Below are positions 17,815 to 28,074 of a stretch of 64,000 nucleotides of DNA, piece after piece. The notes under the pieces were generated by a model. The model was given only the letters and a program-made list of their open reading frames with translations. It did no database searches and was not told where the DNA came from. The stretch is from assembly GCF_008698145.1 (NCBI RefSeq), contig NZ_RZNZ01000002.1:1-64000 (forward strand), in the 5' to 3' direction. The stretch is from Bifidobacterium vespertilionis. Its GTDB lineage: Bacteria; Actinomycetota; Actinomycetes; Actinomycetales; Bifidobacteriaceae. The position numbers and the translations under genes were made by a program. Positions within the stretch are counted from its first letter, which is position 1. The number at the start of each line of letters is the position of its first letter.

Positions 17815-17897
17815 ACCGGGCGACATTGTAGCGGCTCCGTCTGGGAGCGGCTGGGCGGTCGGCTAGAATGTCCCGCATGAGAAACAAGGGAGGATCG

Positions 17898-18233
17898 ATG
17901 GCCGTTACCTGGCTGCTGCTGTTCGTGACGATCATGTGCGAGGTGGTGGCGACGCTGTCGTTGCGCGCGTCGGCGGGCTTTTCCAAGCCGATCTGGGCGA
18001 TTCCGGTCGTCGCCGGCTACGTGGTCTGCTTCTATCTACTGTCCGTGGTGCTGGAGCGGGGCATGCCCACGGCGCTCGCCTATGGCGTGTGGTCGTGCGT
18101 GGGAATTATTCTCACGGCGATCGCCGCGCGCGTGATCTTCCACGACCCGCTCAACTGGAGGATGGCCGCGGGCATGGCGGTGATGATCATCGGCATCGCG
18201 ATCATGCAGTGGGGCACGCATTCGGCCGGGTGA
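17898..18233 (+). CDS. Small multidrug resistance (SMR) family transporter
   Basis: A 111-aa protein with four membrane helices, the full size of an SMR exporter (EmrE/SugE/Gdx group). The essential membrane Glu is in helix 1 (LLLFVTIMCEVVATLSLR). The typical IPVVAGYVVCFYLLSVVLERGMPTALAYGVWSCVG segment spans helices 2-3. Substrate cannot be assigned: quaternary ammonium compounds or guanidinium are both possible. ATG 17898 is preceded by AAGGGAGG; the open frame from 17868 adds 10 residues without a ribosome site. Confidence 0.9.
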   Translation: MAVTWLLLFVTIMCEVVATLSLRASAGFSKPIWAIPVVAGYVVCFYLLSVVLERGMPTALAYGVWSCVGIILTAIAARVIFHDPLNWRMAAGMAVMIIGIAIMQWGTHSAG

Positions 18234-18257
18234 CGGCGAGGAGCACAATGGATCGCC

Positions 18258-18491
18258 CTACATGCTCATGCCCAGCAATGCGAGACCGGGAGGCGTGAGC
18301 GGGAACACCAGCACGCCCACCAGCAGCAGCGCGCCGGCGACCTTTGTCCCGAACAGGTAGAAGTCGGTCGGCTCGCCGCCGCGGACGTCAAGGAAATGCT
18401 CGATTGTCCAGAGGGCTTCGGTCTTGAACAGGCAGAGCAGGCCGGACGCGAGGAGCAACACCTCGATGGCGATGAATGCGACGATGCTCAT
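18258..18491 (-). CDS. Small two-TM membrane protein, possibly DUF6199-like
   Basis: A 77-aa protein with two hydrophobic helices (IVAFIAIEVLLLASGLLCLF and VAGALLLVGVLVFPLTPPGLALLG) separated by EHFLDVRGGEPTDFYLFGTK. The GEPTDFYL-x-x-x-x-x-G pattern between two helices recalls the DUF6199 family, but I cannot confirm this. AAGGAGGG lies 7 nt before the ATG, strong support that it is translated. It is convergent with the SMR gene, the stops being 25 nt apart. Confidence 0.75.
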   Translation of the reverse strand: MSIVAFIAIEVLLLASGLLCLFKTEALWTIEHFLDVRGGEPTDFYLFGTKVAGALLLVGVLVFPLTPPGLALLGMSM

Positions 18492-18703
18492 GGCGACCCT
18501 CCTTGGTCGTTCGCGGCCGTACGCTGTCTTTCGCTGCCGTTCGCTTTCGTTCGTTGCGGATGCGGGGAATGGGCGCGGCACAGCGCAGGTGCATCCAGTA
18601 TACGGGTGATCCGCCCGTGACTCACGAACAAGCAGACTGGGAAAACCGGTGATTCCAAGCGGATTGCCGCGCAAAATCACCGGTCGCAATGCCGGTCCGC
18701 CGC

Positions 18704-21700
18704 CTAGCCCAGCAGCTTCCTCAGCCGTTGCATGCTCACGGGCTTGGCGGTGCCGAGCTCCTGCGCCCACAGGGAGACGTAGAATTCCTCGAGCAGCCAG
18801 CGGGCCTCGGTGGCGGTTTTCATCAGCGTTTCGTGCCGCGGTCCGGCCGGTTCGGCCTTCGCGCGGGACATGGCCTTGTCCACCAGCTGCTTGGCCTCGT
18901 CGGCCTCCCACGCCCAGCGCACGTCGCGGTTCTTGTCCGCCTTGGCCTTGGTGAGGCGGGTCAGATCGGCGCGCAGGTATCGCTCCACGTAGCACAGCGA
19001 GTACGGGGGAGTGGCCCCCACGAACCCGGGGTAGACCAACGTGGTGATGTGCTCGCGGATCGACTGCAGCACCGAAAGCATGGGCAGATCGGCCGGTCCG
19101 GAGACCGCCTTGTCCACTTCGGCATACCGCTTGAGGATCTCGACCACATCGCGCGCCACCGCGTACACCGTGTCCTCGAACACTTCGGTGACGCCCAGCA
19201 CCGCGTCGCCCAACGCGTCGTCGTCCGGCAGCTTGTCCACATCCGGCAGCAGCCGCTTCACGGCGGCCAGCTGGATGTCCTCCACCAGCGCCTTCGTGGA
19301 CTTGTACGGGGCCGATGCGAGCATCAGCGCCTCGCCGCCCAGCCAGCGGGAGGACACGCGCTCGGAGGGCAGGCGCAGCGCGTCCAGCGCGCCCTTCCAC
19401 AGCATCTCGGCGCGCGAAAGGGTGGTGGCGCCGGCCTTGTGCAGCAGGTTCGCCTGCTCCACCAGCTTGCCCTGATCGCCCGCGGCGGCGGCCTTGCGCT
19501 CCACCATCCTGCGGGCGGACGCCTCGGCCTGCGCGGCGAACTCGCGCTGCAGGGCCTTGAGGTCCTTGCCCTGGCCCATCACCTTCACCGGCGCACGGCC
19601 GCGGCCCCGGCGGTTCTTGGGCTGCGGCAGCTGCTGCTCCACGGCGAATGTCATGCGCAGGTACGGCGTGAGCTTGCCCCACAGTTCGGCGTTGAGCACC
19701 TCCGGATGGATCTGCGCGCCCACCGTGGCGATGGCCGCCTGCGTGAACAGATGTGAGAAATCCGGCACGGGGGAGGCGCCGGCCAGCGCCGGCTTGCGCA
19801 TGTCCCCGGAGCCGGGCAGGGACGGGTACCGCCCGTCGATCCACTCGCGGATCTTCCTCGCCGCGTCCGGCGCGGGCACGAACTGCACGCGCAGTTGCTT
19901 GGGTAGGGCCTTGATGAGCCCCACGATCAGCTCGTCCAGCAGGCCCGGCACATTCCATGTGAACTGGTCCGGCGTGAGCCTCGAGAGCACCTTGAGGGGG
20001 ATGTGCACGGTCACGCCGTCGGCGGGATCGTGAGGATCGTACACGTAGCTTAATCGCAGATCGATCGGCGTGCCGTCCGTGCCGGTGGTGTGCCAGTGGT
20101 CCGGGTAGTCGGACAGGCTCACTGAATCGGCGTCAGCCAGACGCTCCACCTTGTCCGGATCGAAGTTGAGCAGGTCGGGATGCTCGTCATGCTCGGTCTT
20201 CCACCACTTGGCCAGATCCGCCACGCACGTCACGTCCGCCGGGATCACGGCGTTGTAGAAGTCGAACAGGTCCTCGTCACTGACGATCTCGGCCATCTGG
20301 CGCGTGCGGTTCGCGTCCTCGGCCGCATCCTCCAGGATGTCGCGGTTGCGGGCCACGAACTCGTCGTAGCTGAACCGCTGCTGGATGTCGCCCTCCACCA
20401 GGCCCTGGCGCAGCAGGAAATCGCGCGCCTCGGCCGGGTTGATGCGGCCCCACTGCACCGTGCGGTCCTGCACGATCGGCAGACCATACAGCAGCACGCG
20501 CGCGCTCGCCACCGCGGACCCGCGCGAGCCCGACCAGTGCGGCTCGGCGTACGTGGTGCGCGTGAGGGAGCCGGCCAGCGGCTCGGCCCACGCCGGGTCG
20601 ATCGCCGCCGAATAGCGGGCCCACAGACGGCTGGTCTCCACCAGCTCGGTGCTCATCACCCACGGCGGGGTGGCCTTGGCCACCGCGGAGGCGGGGAACA
20701 GGGCGAAATGCGTGCCGCGTGCGCCCTGATACTCGTTCTTCGACTGCTTCTGGGCGCGCTTGATGGCCCTCGCGCGTGCCGCGCCCGTGAGCCCGGCGAA
20801 ATCGGACGCCTTCGGTTCGCGCACCACCTGCATGCCCAGATTGGACAGCAGGCCAGCGAGCATGGCGGTGTGGATGCCCCGGTCGTCCCAGGAGCAGACC
20901 ATGCTGTGCGCCGGCTGCTGGTTCAGGGGCAGCTGACGGGCCGCAAGATCCGGACGGGACGCCGGCTGCGGCTCGCCCACGTTGAACTTCAGCTCGTGGC
21001 ACATTTCCGTGAGCTGATGGACCAGATCGCGCCACTGGCGCATGCGCAGCCAGCTCAGGTACTCGGTCTTGCAGATGCGGCGCAGCGCGGAATTGCTGGG
21101 CTCGCCGTCCGCCTGGAACACGCGGTCCCACAGGTTCAGGGCGGTCAGGAAGTCGCTCGACGCGTCCGCGTAGCGGTTGTGGATGCGGTCGGCCTCGTCG
21201 CGGTTCTCGTCCGGGCGCTCGCGCGGGTCCTGCAGGCTCAGGAACGCCACGATCACCAGCACCGCGGCCAGCGTGTCCGGCGTGGACTTGGCCGCCTCGA
21301 TCACCATGCGCCCCAGACGCACGTCGATCGGGATGCGCGCCAGCTGGCGGCCGATGTGCGTGAGCGTGACCTCGCCGCGCTTGCGTCCGATCGCCTTGAG
21401 CTCCGTCAGCTCGTTGAAGCCGTCCGACACGGCCTTCATGTCCGGCGGGTCGATGAAGCCGAACCGCGTCACGTCCTCGGCCGTGCGCGCCACGCCCACG
21501 GAAAGCATGTGCAGCACCACCGCGCCCAGCGACGTGCGCAGGATCTCCGGCTCGGTGAATCGTGGGCGGGTCTCGTAGTCCTCGCGCGAGTACAGGCGGA
21601 TCGCGATGCCGTCGGCGATACGGCCGCATCGGCCGGCCCTCTGGTCGGCGCTCGCCTGGCTGATCGGCTCGATCGGCAGGCGCTGCACCTTCGCGGTCTT

Positions 21701-22813
21701 GGAATAGCGCGAGATGCGCGCGGTGCCGGGATCCACCACGTAGCGGATGCCGGGCACTGTCAGGGACGTCTCCGCCACGTTGGTGGCGATCACGATGCGC
21801 TGGTGGGTGTGCGACTCGAACACGCGATGCTGGTCCTTGGCGGACAGGCGCGCGAACAGCGGCATGATCTCGATCGCATCCGGCCGGCGCATGTCCTCGG
21901 CTCGCGGGCCGTAGTGGCGGCGCAGCGCGTTCTCGAAGTCGTGGATGTCGCGCTCGCCGGAGGCGAAGACCAGGATGTCCCGGGCGCCGCGCTCGTGGCT
22001 CGAATGGATGACCAGCTCGGCGCAGGCGCGGGCCACGGCGGTGGGCATGTCGGTGATGCCGTCCTCATCCGCGTGCGACCGGTTGCCGCGTCCGGGCCGG
22101 GCGTCGTCCTCGCCGGCGATCGCGCTGGCCAGCTCCTCGTAGTCGGCGTCGCCGGGCCTGGCTCCCACGGCGAATCCCGGCACCTCGCGCATCAGAGCCG
22201 GCGCGGTGCCCAGCGGCTCGTACACCACCTGCACCGGGTACGTGCGGCCGGACACCTCGATCACCGGCACCTTGGACTTCAGCGCATGCTCGAAGTGCTC
22301 CTGGAACTTCACCGAATCGATGGTCGCGGAGGTGATGATGAGCTTCAGATCGCGCCGCTTGGGCAGCAGGGCCGTGAAATAGCCGAGCAGGAAGTCGATG
22401 TTGAGGCTGCGCTCGTGCGCCTCGTCGATCACGATCGTGTCGTACTGGCTGAGCTTCGGGTCGCGCTGGATCTGCGCGAGCAGGATGCCGTCCGTCACCA
22501 CGCGCAGACGGGTCTTCGGCGAGCTTTCATCGGTGAATCGCACCTGGAAGCCCACCTCGTCGCCCAGACGCACGCCCAGTTCGGCCGCGATGCGTTCGGC
22601 CACCGTGCGGGCCGCGATGCGCCTCGGCTGGGTGTGCACGATCTGCCGGCCATGCGTGCCGCGTCCCATCTCCAGGAGGATCTTCGGGATCTGGGTGGTC
22701 TTGCCGGATCCGGTCTGGCCGGAGACGATCACCACCTGCGAGTCGCGCACGGCCCTGGCGATGTCGTCGCGCGCGGCGGAAACCGGCAGTTCGCCGGGGT
22801 ATTCGAACTTCAT
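18704..22813 (-). CDS. hrpA: ATP-dependent RNA helicase HrpA
   Basis: A DEAH-box RNA helicase of 1369 aa, full length for bacterial HrpA. Walker A is GQTGSGKTTQIPK near residue 34, motif II is VIDEAHERS (DEAH), motif III is SAT, and motif VI is QRAGRCGR. A HA2/OB region and a long C-terminal DUF3418-type domain follow. HrpA rescues stalled or collided ribosomes in E. coli and processes some mRNAs. It starts 28 nt after the upstream methyltransferase gene, so both are probably one transcript. AAGGA directly abuts the ATG, with a further AAAGGA upstream. Confidence 0.95.
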   Translation of the reverse strand: MKFEYPGELPVSAARDDIARAVRDSQVVIVSGQTGSGKTTQIPKILLEMGRGTHGRQIVHTQPRRIAARTVAERIAAELGVRLGDEVGFQVRFTDESSPKTRLRVVTDGILLAQIQRDPKLSQYDTIVIDEAHERSLNIDFLLGYFTALLPKRRDLKLIITSATIDSVKFQEHFEHALKSKVPVIEVSGRTYPVQVVYEPLGTAPALMREVPGFAVGARPGDADYEELASAIAGEDDARPGRGNRSHADEDGITDMPTAVARACAELVIHSSHERGARDILVFASGERDIHDFENALRRHYGPRAEDMRRPDAIEIMPLFARLSAKDQHRVFESHTHQRIVIATNVAETSLTVPGIRYVVDPGTARISRYSKTAKVQRLPIEPISQASADQRAGRCGRIADGIAIRLYSREDYETRPRFTEPEILRTSLGAVVLHMLSVGVARTAEDVTRFGFIDPPDMKAVSDGFNELTELKAIGRKRGEVTLTHIGRQLARIPIDVRLGRMVIEAAKSTPDTLAAVLVIVAFLSLQDPRERPDENRDEADRIHNRYADASSDFLTALNLWDRVFQADGEPSNSALRRICKTEYLSWLRMRQWRDLVHQLTEMCHELKFNVGEPQPASRPDLAARQLPLNQQPAHSMVCSWDDRGIHTAMLAGLLSNLGMQVVREPKASDFAGLTGAARARAIKRAQKQSKNEYQGARGTHFALFPASAVAKATPPWVMSTELVETSRLWARYSAAIDPAWAEPLAGSLTRTTYAEPHWSGSRGSAVASARVLLYGLPIVQDRTVQWGRINPAEARDFLLRQGLVEGDIQQRFSYDEFVARNRDILEDAAEDANRTRQMAEIVSDEDLFDFYNAVIPADVTCVADLAKWWKTEHDEHPDLLNFDPDKVERLADADSVSLSDYPDHWHTTGTDGTPIDLRLSYVYDPHDPADGVTVHIPLKVLSRLTPDQFTWNVPGLLDELIVGLIKALPKQLRVQFVPAPDAARKIREWIDGRYPSLPGSGDMRKPALAGASPVPDFSHLFTQAAIATVGAQIHPEVLNAELWGKLTPYLRMTFAVEQQLPQPKNRRGRGRAPVKVMGQGKDLKALQREFAAQAEASARRMVERKAAAAGDQGKLVEQANLLHKAGATTLSRAEMLWKGALDALRLPSERVSSRWLGGEALMLASAPYKSTKALVEDIQLAAVKRLLPDVDKLPDDDALGDAVLGVTEVFEDTVYAVARDVVEILKRYAEVDKAVSGPADLPMLSVLQSIREHITTLVYPGFVGATPPYSLCYVERYLRADLTRLTKAKADKNRDVRWAWEADEAKQLVDKAMSRAKAEPAGPRHETLMKTATEARWLLEEFYVSLWAQELGTAKPVSMQRLRKLLG

Positions 22814-22841
22814 TCCTTCGTCGTGTTCCTTTGTGTTCCCT

Positions 22842-23603
22842 TTATTCCTTCGCCACTTCGATCACGCGGTAGCCCTTGGCGGAATGGTATTTGGACACCG
22901 CGTAGCCCTCGCCCAGCGCGTTCGCCAGCCAGGGGATCAGGGAGTCCGCGCCCAGATTCTTCTGCACCACCAGATACGCTTCGCCGCCCGGGTTGAGACG
23001 GGGCAGCCAGGCCATGAGCAGATCGTGCAGCGCGTCCTTGCCGATGCGGATCGGCGGATTGGACCAGATCACGTCGAACGTGAGGTCCGCGGGCACGGCG
23101 TCGGCGGCCATCGTCTCCACATTGGCGCAGCCGTTGGCCTTTGCGTTCTTCGCCGTCAGCTCAATCGCGCGCTCGTTCACGTCGATCGCCACCACCCGGG
23201 CTTCCGGGCTCGCCTTGGCGAGGGCGATCGCGATCGGCCCCCAGCCGCAGCCGACGTCCAGGAACGTGCCCTCGGCCGGCGGCTGAGGCGCCTGCTTGAG
23301 CAGCACCGACGTGCCCAGATCCACGCGATTGCCGGAGAAGACGCCGTTCGATACCTCCACCGCGCACTCCTCGCCGCGCAGCGTCACGTTGAGCGTGCGG
23401 CGCACGTCCTCGGAGGAGGGGGCGGCGTTGAAGTACTGCTCGCCGTCCGCGGCCTTCTGGCGGGGCGGGCGGGGCTGCCTCTGGTCCTTCTGGTCCTGCC
23501 GGTCCTTCTGATTCCGGAGACTCCGCTTTGCCCCGCTCTGCCGTCCGGGTTTGTTCTGTCGCTGCGGTACGTTCTGCGGCGCGCCGCCATTCTGCCTGCT
23601 CAT
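22842..23603 (-). CDS. Class I SAM methyltransferase, RsmC-like small domain
   Basis: A 253-aa protein. Residues ~1-50 are basic, Gln/Arg-rich and low in complexity; the rest is a methyltransferase small domain (MTS). Motif I is FLDVGCGWGPIAIALA, motif II VVAIDVNERAIELTAKN and the catalytic SNPPIRIG (N-P-P motif). The N-P-P motif indicates methylation of an exocyclic amino group, as in RsmC-type 16S rRNA guanine-N2 enzymes. It is much shorter than E. coli RsmC and lacks the N-terminal pseudo-domain, so the exact target is uncertain. ATG 23603 is preceded by TAGGTT at 7 nt. hrpA follows in the same direction. Confidence 0.85.
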   Translation of the reverse strand: MSRQNGGAPQNVPQRQNKPGRQSGAKRSLRNQKDRQDQKDQRQPRPPRQKAADGEQYFNAAPSSEDVRRTLNVTLRGEECAVEVSNGVFSGNRVDLGTSVLLKQAPQPPAEGTFLDVGCGWGPIAIALAKASPEARVVAIDVNERAIELTAKNAKANGCANVETMAADAVPADLTFDVIWSNPPIRIGKDALHDLLMAWLPRLNPGGEAYLVVQKNLGADSLIPWLANALGEGYAVSKYHSAKGYRVIEVAKE

Positions 23604-23610
23604 CGAATCC

Positions 23611-23616
23611 AACCTA
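23611..23616 (-). promoter_or_regulatory. -10 hexamer of the methyltransferase-hrpA operon
   Basis: On the minus strand, TAGGTT-GGATTCG-ATG places the hexamer 7 nt before ATG 23603 without a Shine-Dalgarno sequence. The block is nearly the same as at proS. Confidence 0.55.
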
Positions 23617-23787
23617 TTTCCGTTTTTTCTTGTCGTTCCGCCCGCCATGCCTTGCGGGTCCCGTTCACATGTACGGATCCATGATAGTGACAGGGACGGT
23701 CCACGGCGCGGACGTTCTGCGGCGCAATGTCTGGCAAATTGCGAATAATGGGGAAAGCAACAATCCAATCGTGTATCAGGGGTGCCA

Positions 23788-25332
23788 TTGAGCCAAGACC
23801 AGTCGATTAGCAACGACGACGCATTGAACGACCGGACGATGTCGGGGGACATCGAAACAACACTTCCGCAGGAGCATGCTGCACCGGACGACAACGTGCT
23901 GGCGAGCCAGTCGGACGTCCTGCTCGACCAGCCGCTGGATTCGGGCGCAGAAACCCATGATCTGGCCTGGCAGGAGCGTCAGCAGCGCAACGAGCTCAAG
24001 CGTGTGGCCGGTCTGGGCGAGCTCAAGGACGTCACCGAGGTCGAATACCGCAAGGTGAGGCTTGAGCGCGTGGTGCTGGTGGGCGTGTGGTCCAGCGCCG
24101 TCACCACGTCGGCCAAGGCGGAGGAGTCCCTGCGCGAGCTGGCCGCGCTGGCGGAGACGGCCGGCGCCGTGGTGTGCGACGGTCTGCTGCAGCACCGCTT
24201 CAAGCCGGATGCGGCCACGTACGTGGGCTCCGGCAAGGCGCGCGAGATCGCGGACATCGTGGCGCAGGACGAGGCTGACACGATCATCGTGGACGACGAT
24301 CTGGCCCCCTCCCAGCGACGCGCGCTCGAGGACGTGGCCAAGGTCAAGGTGGTGGACCGCACCGCCGTGATCCTGGACATCTTCGCGCAGCACGCCACCA
24401 GCCGCGAGGGCAAGGCGCAGGTGGAGCTCGCGCAGCTCGAGTACATGCTGCCCAGGCTTCGAGGCTGGGGTGGTTCGCTGTCCCGCCAGGCCGGCGGTCG
24501 CGCTGCCGGTGCAGACGCGGGCATCGGCTCGCGAGGCCCCGGCGAGACCAAGATCGAGATGGACCGCCGCGTGATCCGCAATCGCATCGCGCGTCTCAAG
24601 CGGCAGATCCGCGAGATGGCGCCGGCCCGCGAGGTCAAGCGCGGGTCACGCCGCCGCTACGGTCTGCCCACCGTGGCCGTGGTGGGCTACACCAACGCGG
24701 GCAAATCGTCGCTCACCAACCGGCTGACCGGTTCCGCCGAGTTGGTGGAGAACGCCCTGTTCGCCACACTGGATACGGCCGTGCGCCGCGCCACCGCCCG
24801 CGACGGCCGCTATTACGCCTACGTGGATACGGTCGGGTTCGTGCGCCGGCTGCCCACGCAGCTCGTGGAGGCGTTCAAGTCCACGCTGGAGGAGGTCGCC
24901 GAGGCGGACATCATCCTGCACGTGGTGGACGGATCCCACCCGGACCCGTTCTCTCAGATCGACGCGGTCAACGCCGTGCTCGCGGACATCCCCGGCACGG
25001 AATCGATCCCGCGCATCGTGGCGTTCAACAAGTCGGACCGGATCGACGGGGCGACGCGCTCGCGGCTCGAACAGCTGGAGCCGGACGCGCGGATCGTCTC
25101 CGCGTATTCGGGGGAGGGGATCGACGCGCTGCGCGATGCGATCGAGGCCCTGCTGCCCACGCCCAACGTGCATGTGGAGGCGATCCTGCCGTACACGGCC
25201 GGGTCGCTGCTGTCCCAGATCCGCGAGTACGGCAAGGTGGGCGCCGTGGAATACCTGCCCGAGGGCGTGCGCGTGGAGGCCGATGTGAACGATCGCATGG
25301 CCGCCAAGGTGGTGGAGCAGTCGGTCGGATAG
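23788..25332 (+). CDS. hflX: GTPase HflX
   Basis: A ribosome-associated GTPase that splits stalled or hibernating ribosomes, 514 aa. An N-terminal acidic extension (~70 aa) precedes the HflX domain (DAATYVGSGKAREI; IIVDDDLAPSQRRALE; VVDRTAVILDIFAQHA), a glycine-rich linker (RGPGETKIEMDRR) and the G domain. G1 is GYTNAGKSS near 298, G3 DTVGF and G4 NKSD. TTG 23788 is chosen because AGGGG sits 5 nt upstream. GTG 23782 and ATG 23839 are alternatives; the N-terminus is not conserved enough to decide. It is divergent from the methyltransferase-hrpA operon. Confidence 0.93.
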   Translation: MSQDQSISNDDALNDRTMSGDIETTLPQEHAAPDDNVLASQSDVLLDQPLDSGAETHDLAWQERQQRNELKRVAGLGELKDVTEVEYRKVRLERVVLVGVWSSAVTTSAKAEESLRELAALAETAGAVVCDGLLQHRFKPDAATYVGSGKAREIADIVAQDEADTIIVDDDLAPSQRRALEDVAKVKVVDRTAVILDIFAQHATSREGKAQVELAQLEYMLPRLRGWGGSLSRQAGGRAAGADAGIGSRGPGETKIEMDRRVIRNRIARLKRQIREMAPAREVKRGSRRRYGLPTVAVVGYTNAGKSSLTNRLTGSAELVENALFATLDTAVRRATARDGRYYAYVDTVGFVRRLPTQLVEAFKSTLEEVAEADIILHVVDGSHPDPFSQIDAVNAVLADIPGTESIPRIVAFNKSDRIDGATRSRLEQLEPDARIVSAYSGEGIDALRDAIEALLPTPNVHVEAILPYTAGSLLSQIREYGKVGAVEYLPEGVRVEADVNDRMAAKVVEQSVG

Positions 25333-25434
25333 GGATGTGGCGCGATGGCGGGGGACGCGCGGCGGCGCCTTGGCTGCGCGTGCGGCCGCGGTCTGGCGGC
25401 CCCGTGCCCTGCAGGGCGATGTAATCGATAGAAT

Positions 25435-26538
<1,104 letters not shown>

Positions 26539-26562
26539 TCCTCTCCGTTTCGCTGGCATATG

Positions 26563-26590
26563 AAGGGTCCCCTTTTGGGGACCCTTTTTT
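26563..26590 (+). terminator. Intrinsic terminator of ldh
   Basis: AAGGGTCCCC and GGGGACCCTT pair perfectly across a 4-nt loop (TTTT), and the T-run continues for TTTT after the stem. This is the clearest rho-independent terminator in the window. Confidence 0.9.
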
Positions 26591-26758
26591 CGTACTTGGG
26601 GTTGGAGTTGCTGGAGTCGCTGCGGTGGGGTGCTTAGGTGGGGATGTATCGGACTGTCCGGGGTGGGGCCTGTCTTGAGGGCTGTCTCGGCGGGGCTGTC
26701 TCGGTGGAGCTGTTGGAGTCTGATGAATGGTGCTTGCGTGTTGCGTCGATCGGGTCTA

Positions 26759-26785
26759 TTCTCAATAACGTTTTGTTATTGAGAA
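26759..26785. promoter_or_regulatory. Operator-like palindrome upstream of the cation efflux gene
   Basis: A perfect 11-bp inverted repeat (TTCTCAATAAC-GTTTT-GTTATTGAGAA) in otherwise GC-rich DNA. It ends 6 nt before TATGAT (26792-26797), so it would cover the -35 region. A metal-sensing repressor of the ArsR/SmtB or similar type is a reasonable guess from the downstream gene. Confidence 0.7.
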
Positions 26786-26812
26786 ATTAGGTATGATGAA
26801 CCGAGGTGGCGC

Positions 26813-27769
26813 ATGGCGCACGATCATTCCGGGATGATGTCGGGGGATGCGAAAAATGTGGAAGATGGCGGTGCGGGGCATCAGCGCAGGCTGATGATGA
26901 CGCTGGGGCTTACGGGCACGGTGTTTGTGGCCGAGGTTGTGGGTGCTGCCATCACCGGATCCCTGGCCCTGCTGGTTGATGCCGGTCACATGCTCACGGA
27001 CATGTCCGTGCTCATCGCATCCACGATCACCGCGGTTCTGATGCGCCGCAAGCCCAGCAGCAGTCGTACATGGGGATGGGCGCGCCTTGAGGTGCTCACG
27101 GCGGCCGGAGGGGCGATCGTGCTGTTCATTGTGGGCGTATATGCGCTCGTGGAAGCCGGCATGCGGTTGTTTGGCGGTCGATCCGATGGCGTGCACGATG
27201 TGAATCTGCTGCTGTTCTTCGGCATCCTCGGTCTCGCCGCGAATCTTGGATCGATCGGGATTCTTGCCTCGCAGCATGCGGACAATATGAATATGCGCGC
27301 GGCGTTCCTTGAGGTGATGAACGATGCCCTCGGCTCGGTGGCGGTAGTGATCTCCGCGCTGGTCATGATGTCCACAGGATGGGGTGGCTTCGATGCGGTG
27401 GCCGGTGGCCTGATCGCGATCCTGATGATCCCGCGTGCCGTCAAACTGCTGCACACCGCCGTCCGCGTGCTGCTTGAGGAGACGCCCCAGGGGCTTGATC
27501 TCGATGCCGTGCGTGTGCATCTGGAGGGCGTGCCGCATGTGGTGGCCGTGCATGATCTCCATGCGAGCACGGTGGCGACCGGAATGCCGCGGTTGACAGC
27601 CCATGTGGTTGTGGAGCGCGGCCTGACCATGGAGCAGGCTGCCGAGGTGCTCCATCAGCTGCAGGATTGCCTGCGCGAGCATTTCCCGGTGGCGATCGAG
27701 CACACCACGTTCCAGCTCGAGCCTGATGGATATGAGGCGAAGAATCCCGAGGAGGCCATACATTCCTGA
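26813..27769 (+). CDS. Cation diffusion facilitator (CzcD/ZitB-like) transporter
   Basis: A 318-aa membrane antiporter of the CDF family, likely exporting Zn2+ or a similar divalent metal. Six membrane helices are visible, with a His-containing N-terminal tail (MAHDHSGMM). The helix 2 metal site HMLTD (H-x-x-x-D) is intact. The helix 5 site reads EVMND, so the usual His is Glu, which may alter metal preference. A C-terminal cytoplasmic CDF domain (~residues 215-318) follows. GAGGTGG precedes the ATG. The upstream palindrome suggests metal-dependent control. Confidence 0.92.
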   Translation: MAHDHSGMMSGDAKNVEDGGAGHQRRLMMTLGLTGTVFVAEVVGAAITGSLALLVDAGHMLTDMSVLIASTITAVLMRRKPSSSRTWGWARLEVLTAAGGAIVLFIVGVYALVEAGMRLFGGRSDGVHDVNLLLFFGILGLAANLGSIGILASQHADNMNMRAAFLEVMNDALGSVAVVISALVMMSTGWGGFDAVAGGLIAILMIPRAVKLLHTAVRVLLEETPQGLDLDAVRVHLEGVPHVVAVHDLHASTVATGMPRLTAHVVVERGLTMEQAAEVLHQLQDCLREHFPVAIEHTTFQLEPDGYEAKNPEEAIHS

Positions 27770-27798
27770 CGGTTCGATTGACGGTGGCGGTCGTCATT

Positions 27799-27985
27799 CT
27801 TGTGGTCAGCCTGCCATGGTAGTTGGCTGCTTGCCGCGGAGCGAGGCTGTTTGCCATGGCGGTTGGTTGCGCGCCATGACGTCTGGCTTTCTGCCTGTCT
27901 GCCATGGCGGTTGGTTGCTCGCCATGATGGCTGGCTATCTCTGCCTGCCGTGACGGCTGGCTGCCTGCCATGACGGCTGTTGTGA
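27799..27985. repeat. Degenerate ~20-bp tandem repeats
   Basis: About eight units related to TGCCATGGCGGTTGGTTGC follow each other at ~20-27 bp steps; one long unit is nearly repeated at 27854 and 27900. They fill the convergent gap between the efflux gene and lexA. No ORF in the region looks real. Confidence 0.7.
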
Positions 27986-28074
27986 TGGCCGATTCTGAGC
28001 GATCGCTGTAGCGGTTTCCCGTTTTGGCGGTCAGTCGCTACAGTCTGCCGCTACAGGCGTTGGTAGTTAGGCAC

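Noticed and set aside
18258..19958. Long minus-strand frame over hrpA's 3' end and the gene at 18258
   Set aside because: Most of it is a shadow of hrpA; only the 77-codon part with its own ribosome site (18258-18491) is kept.
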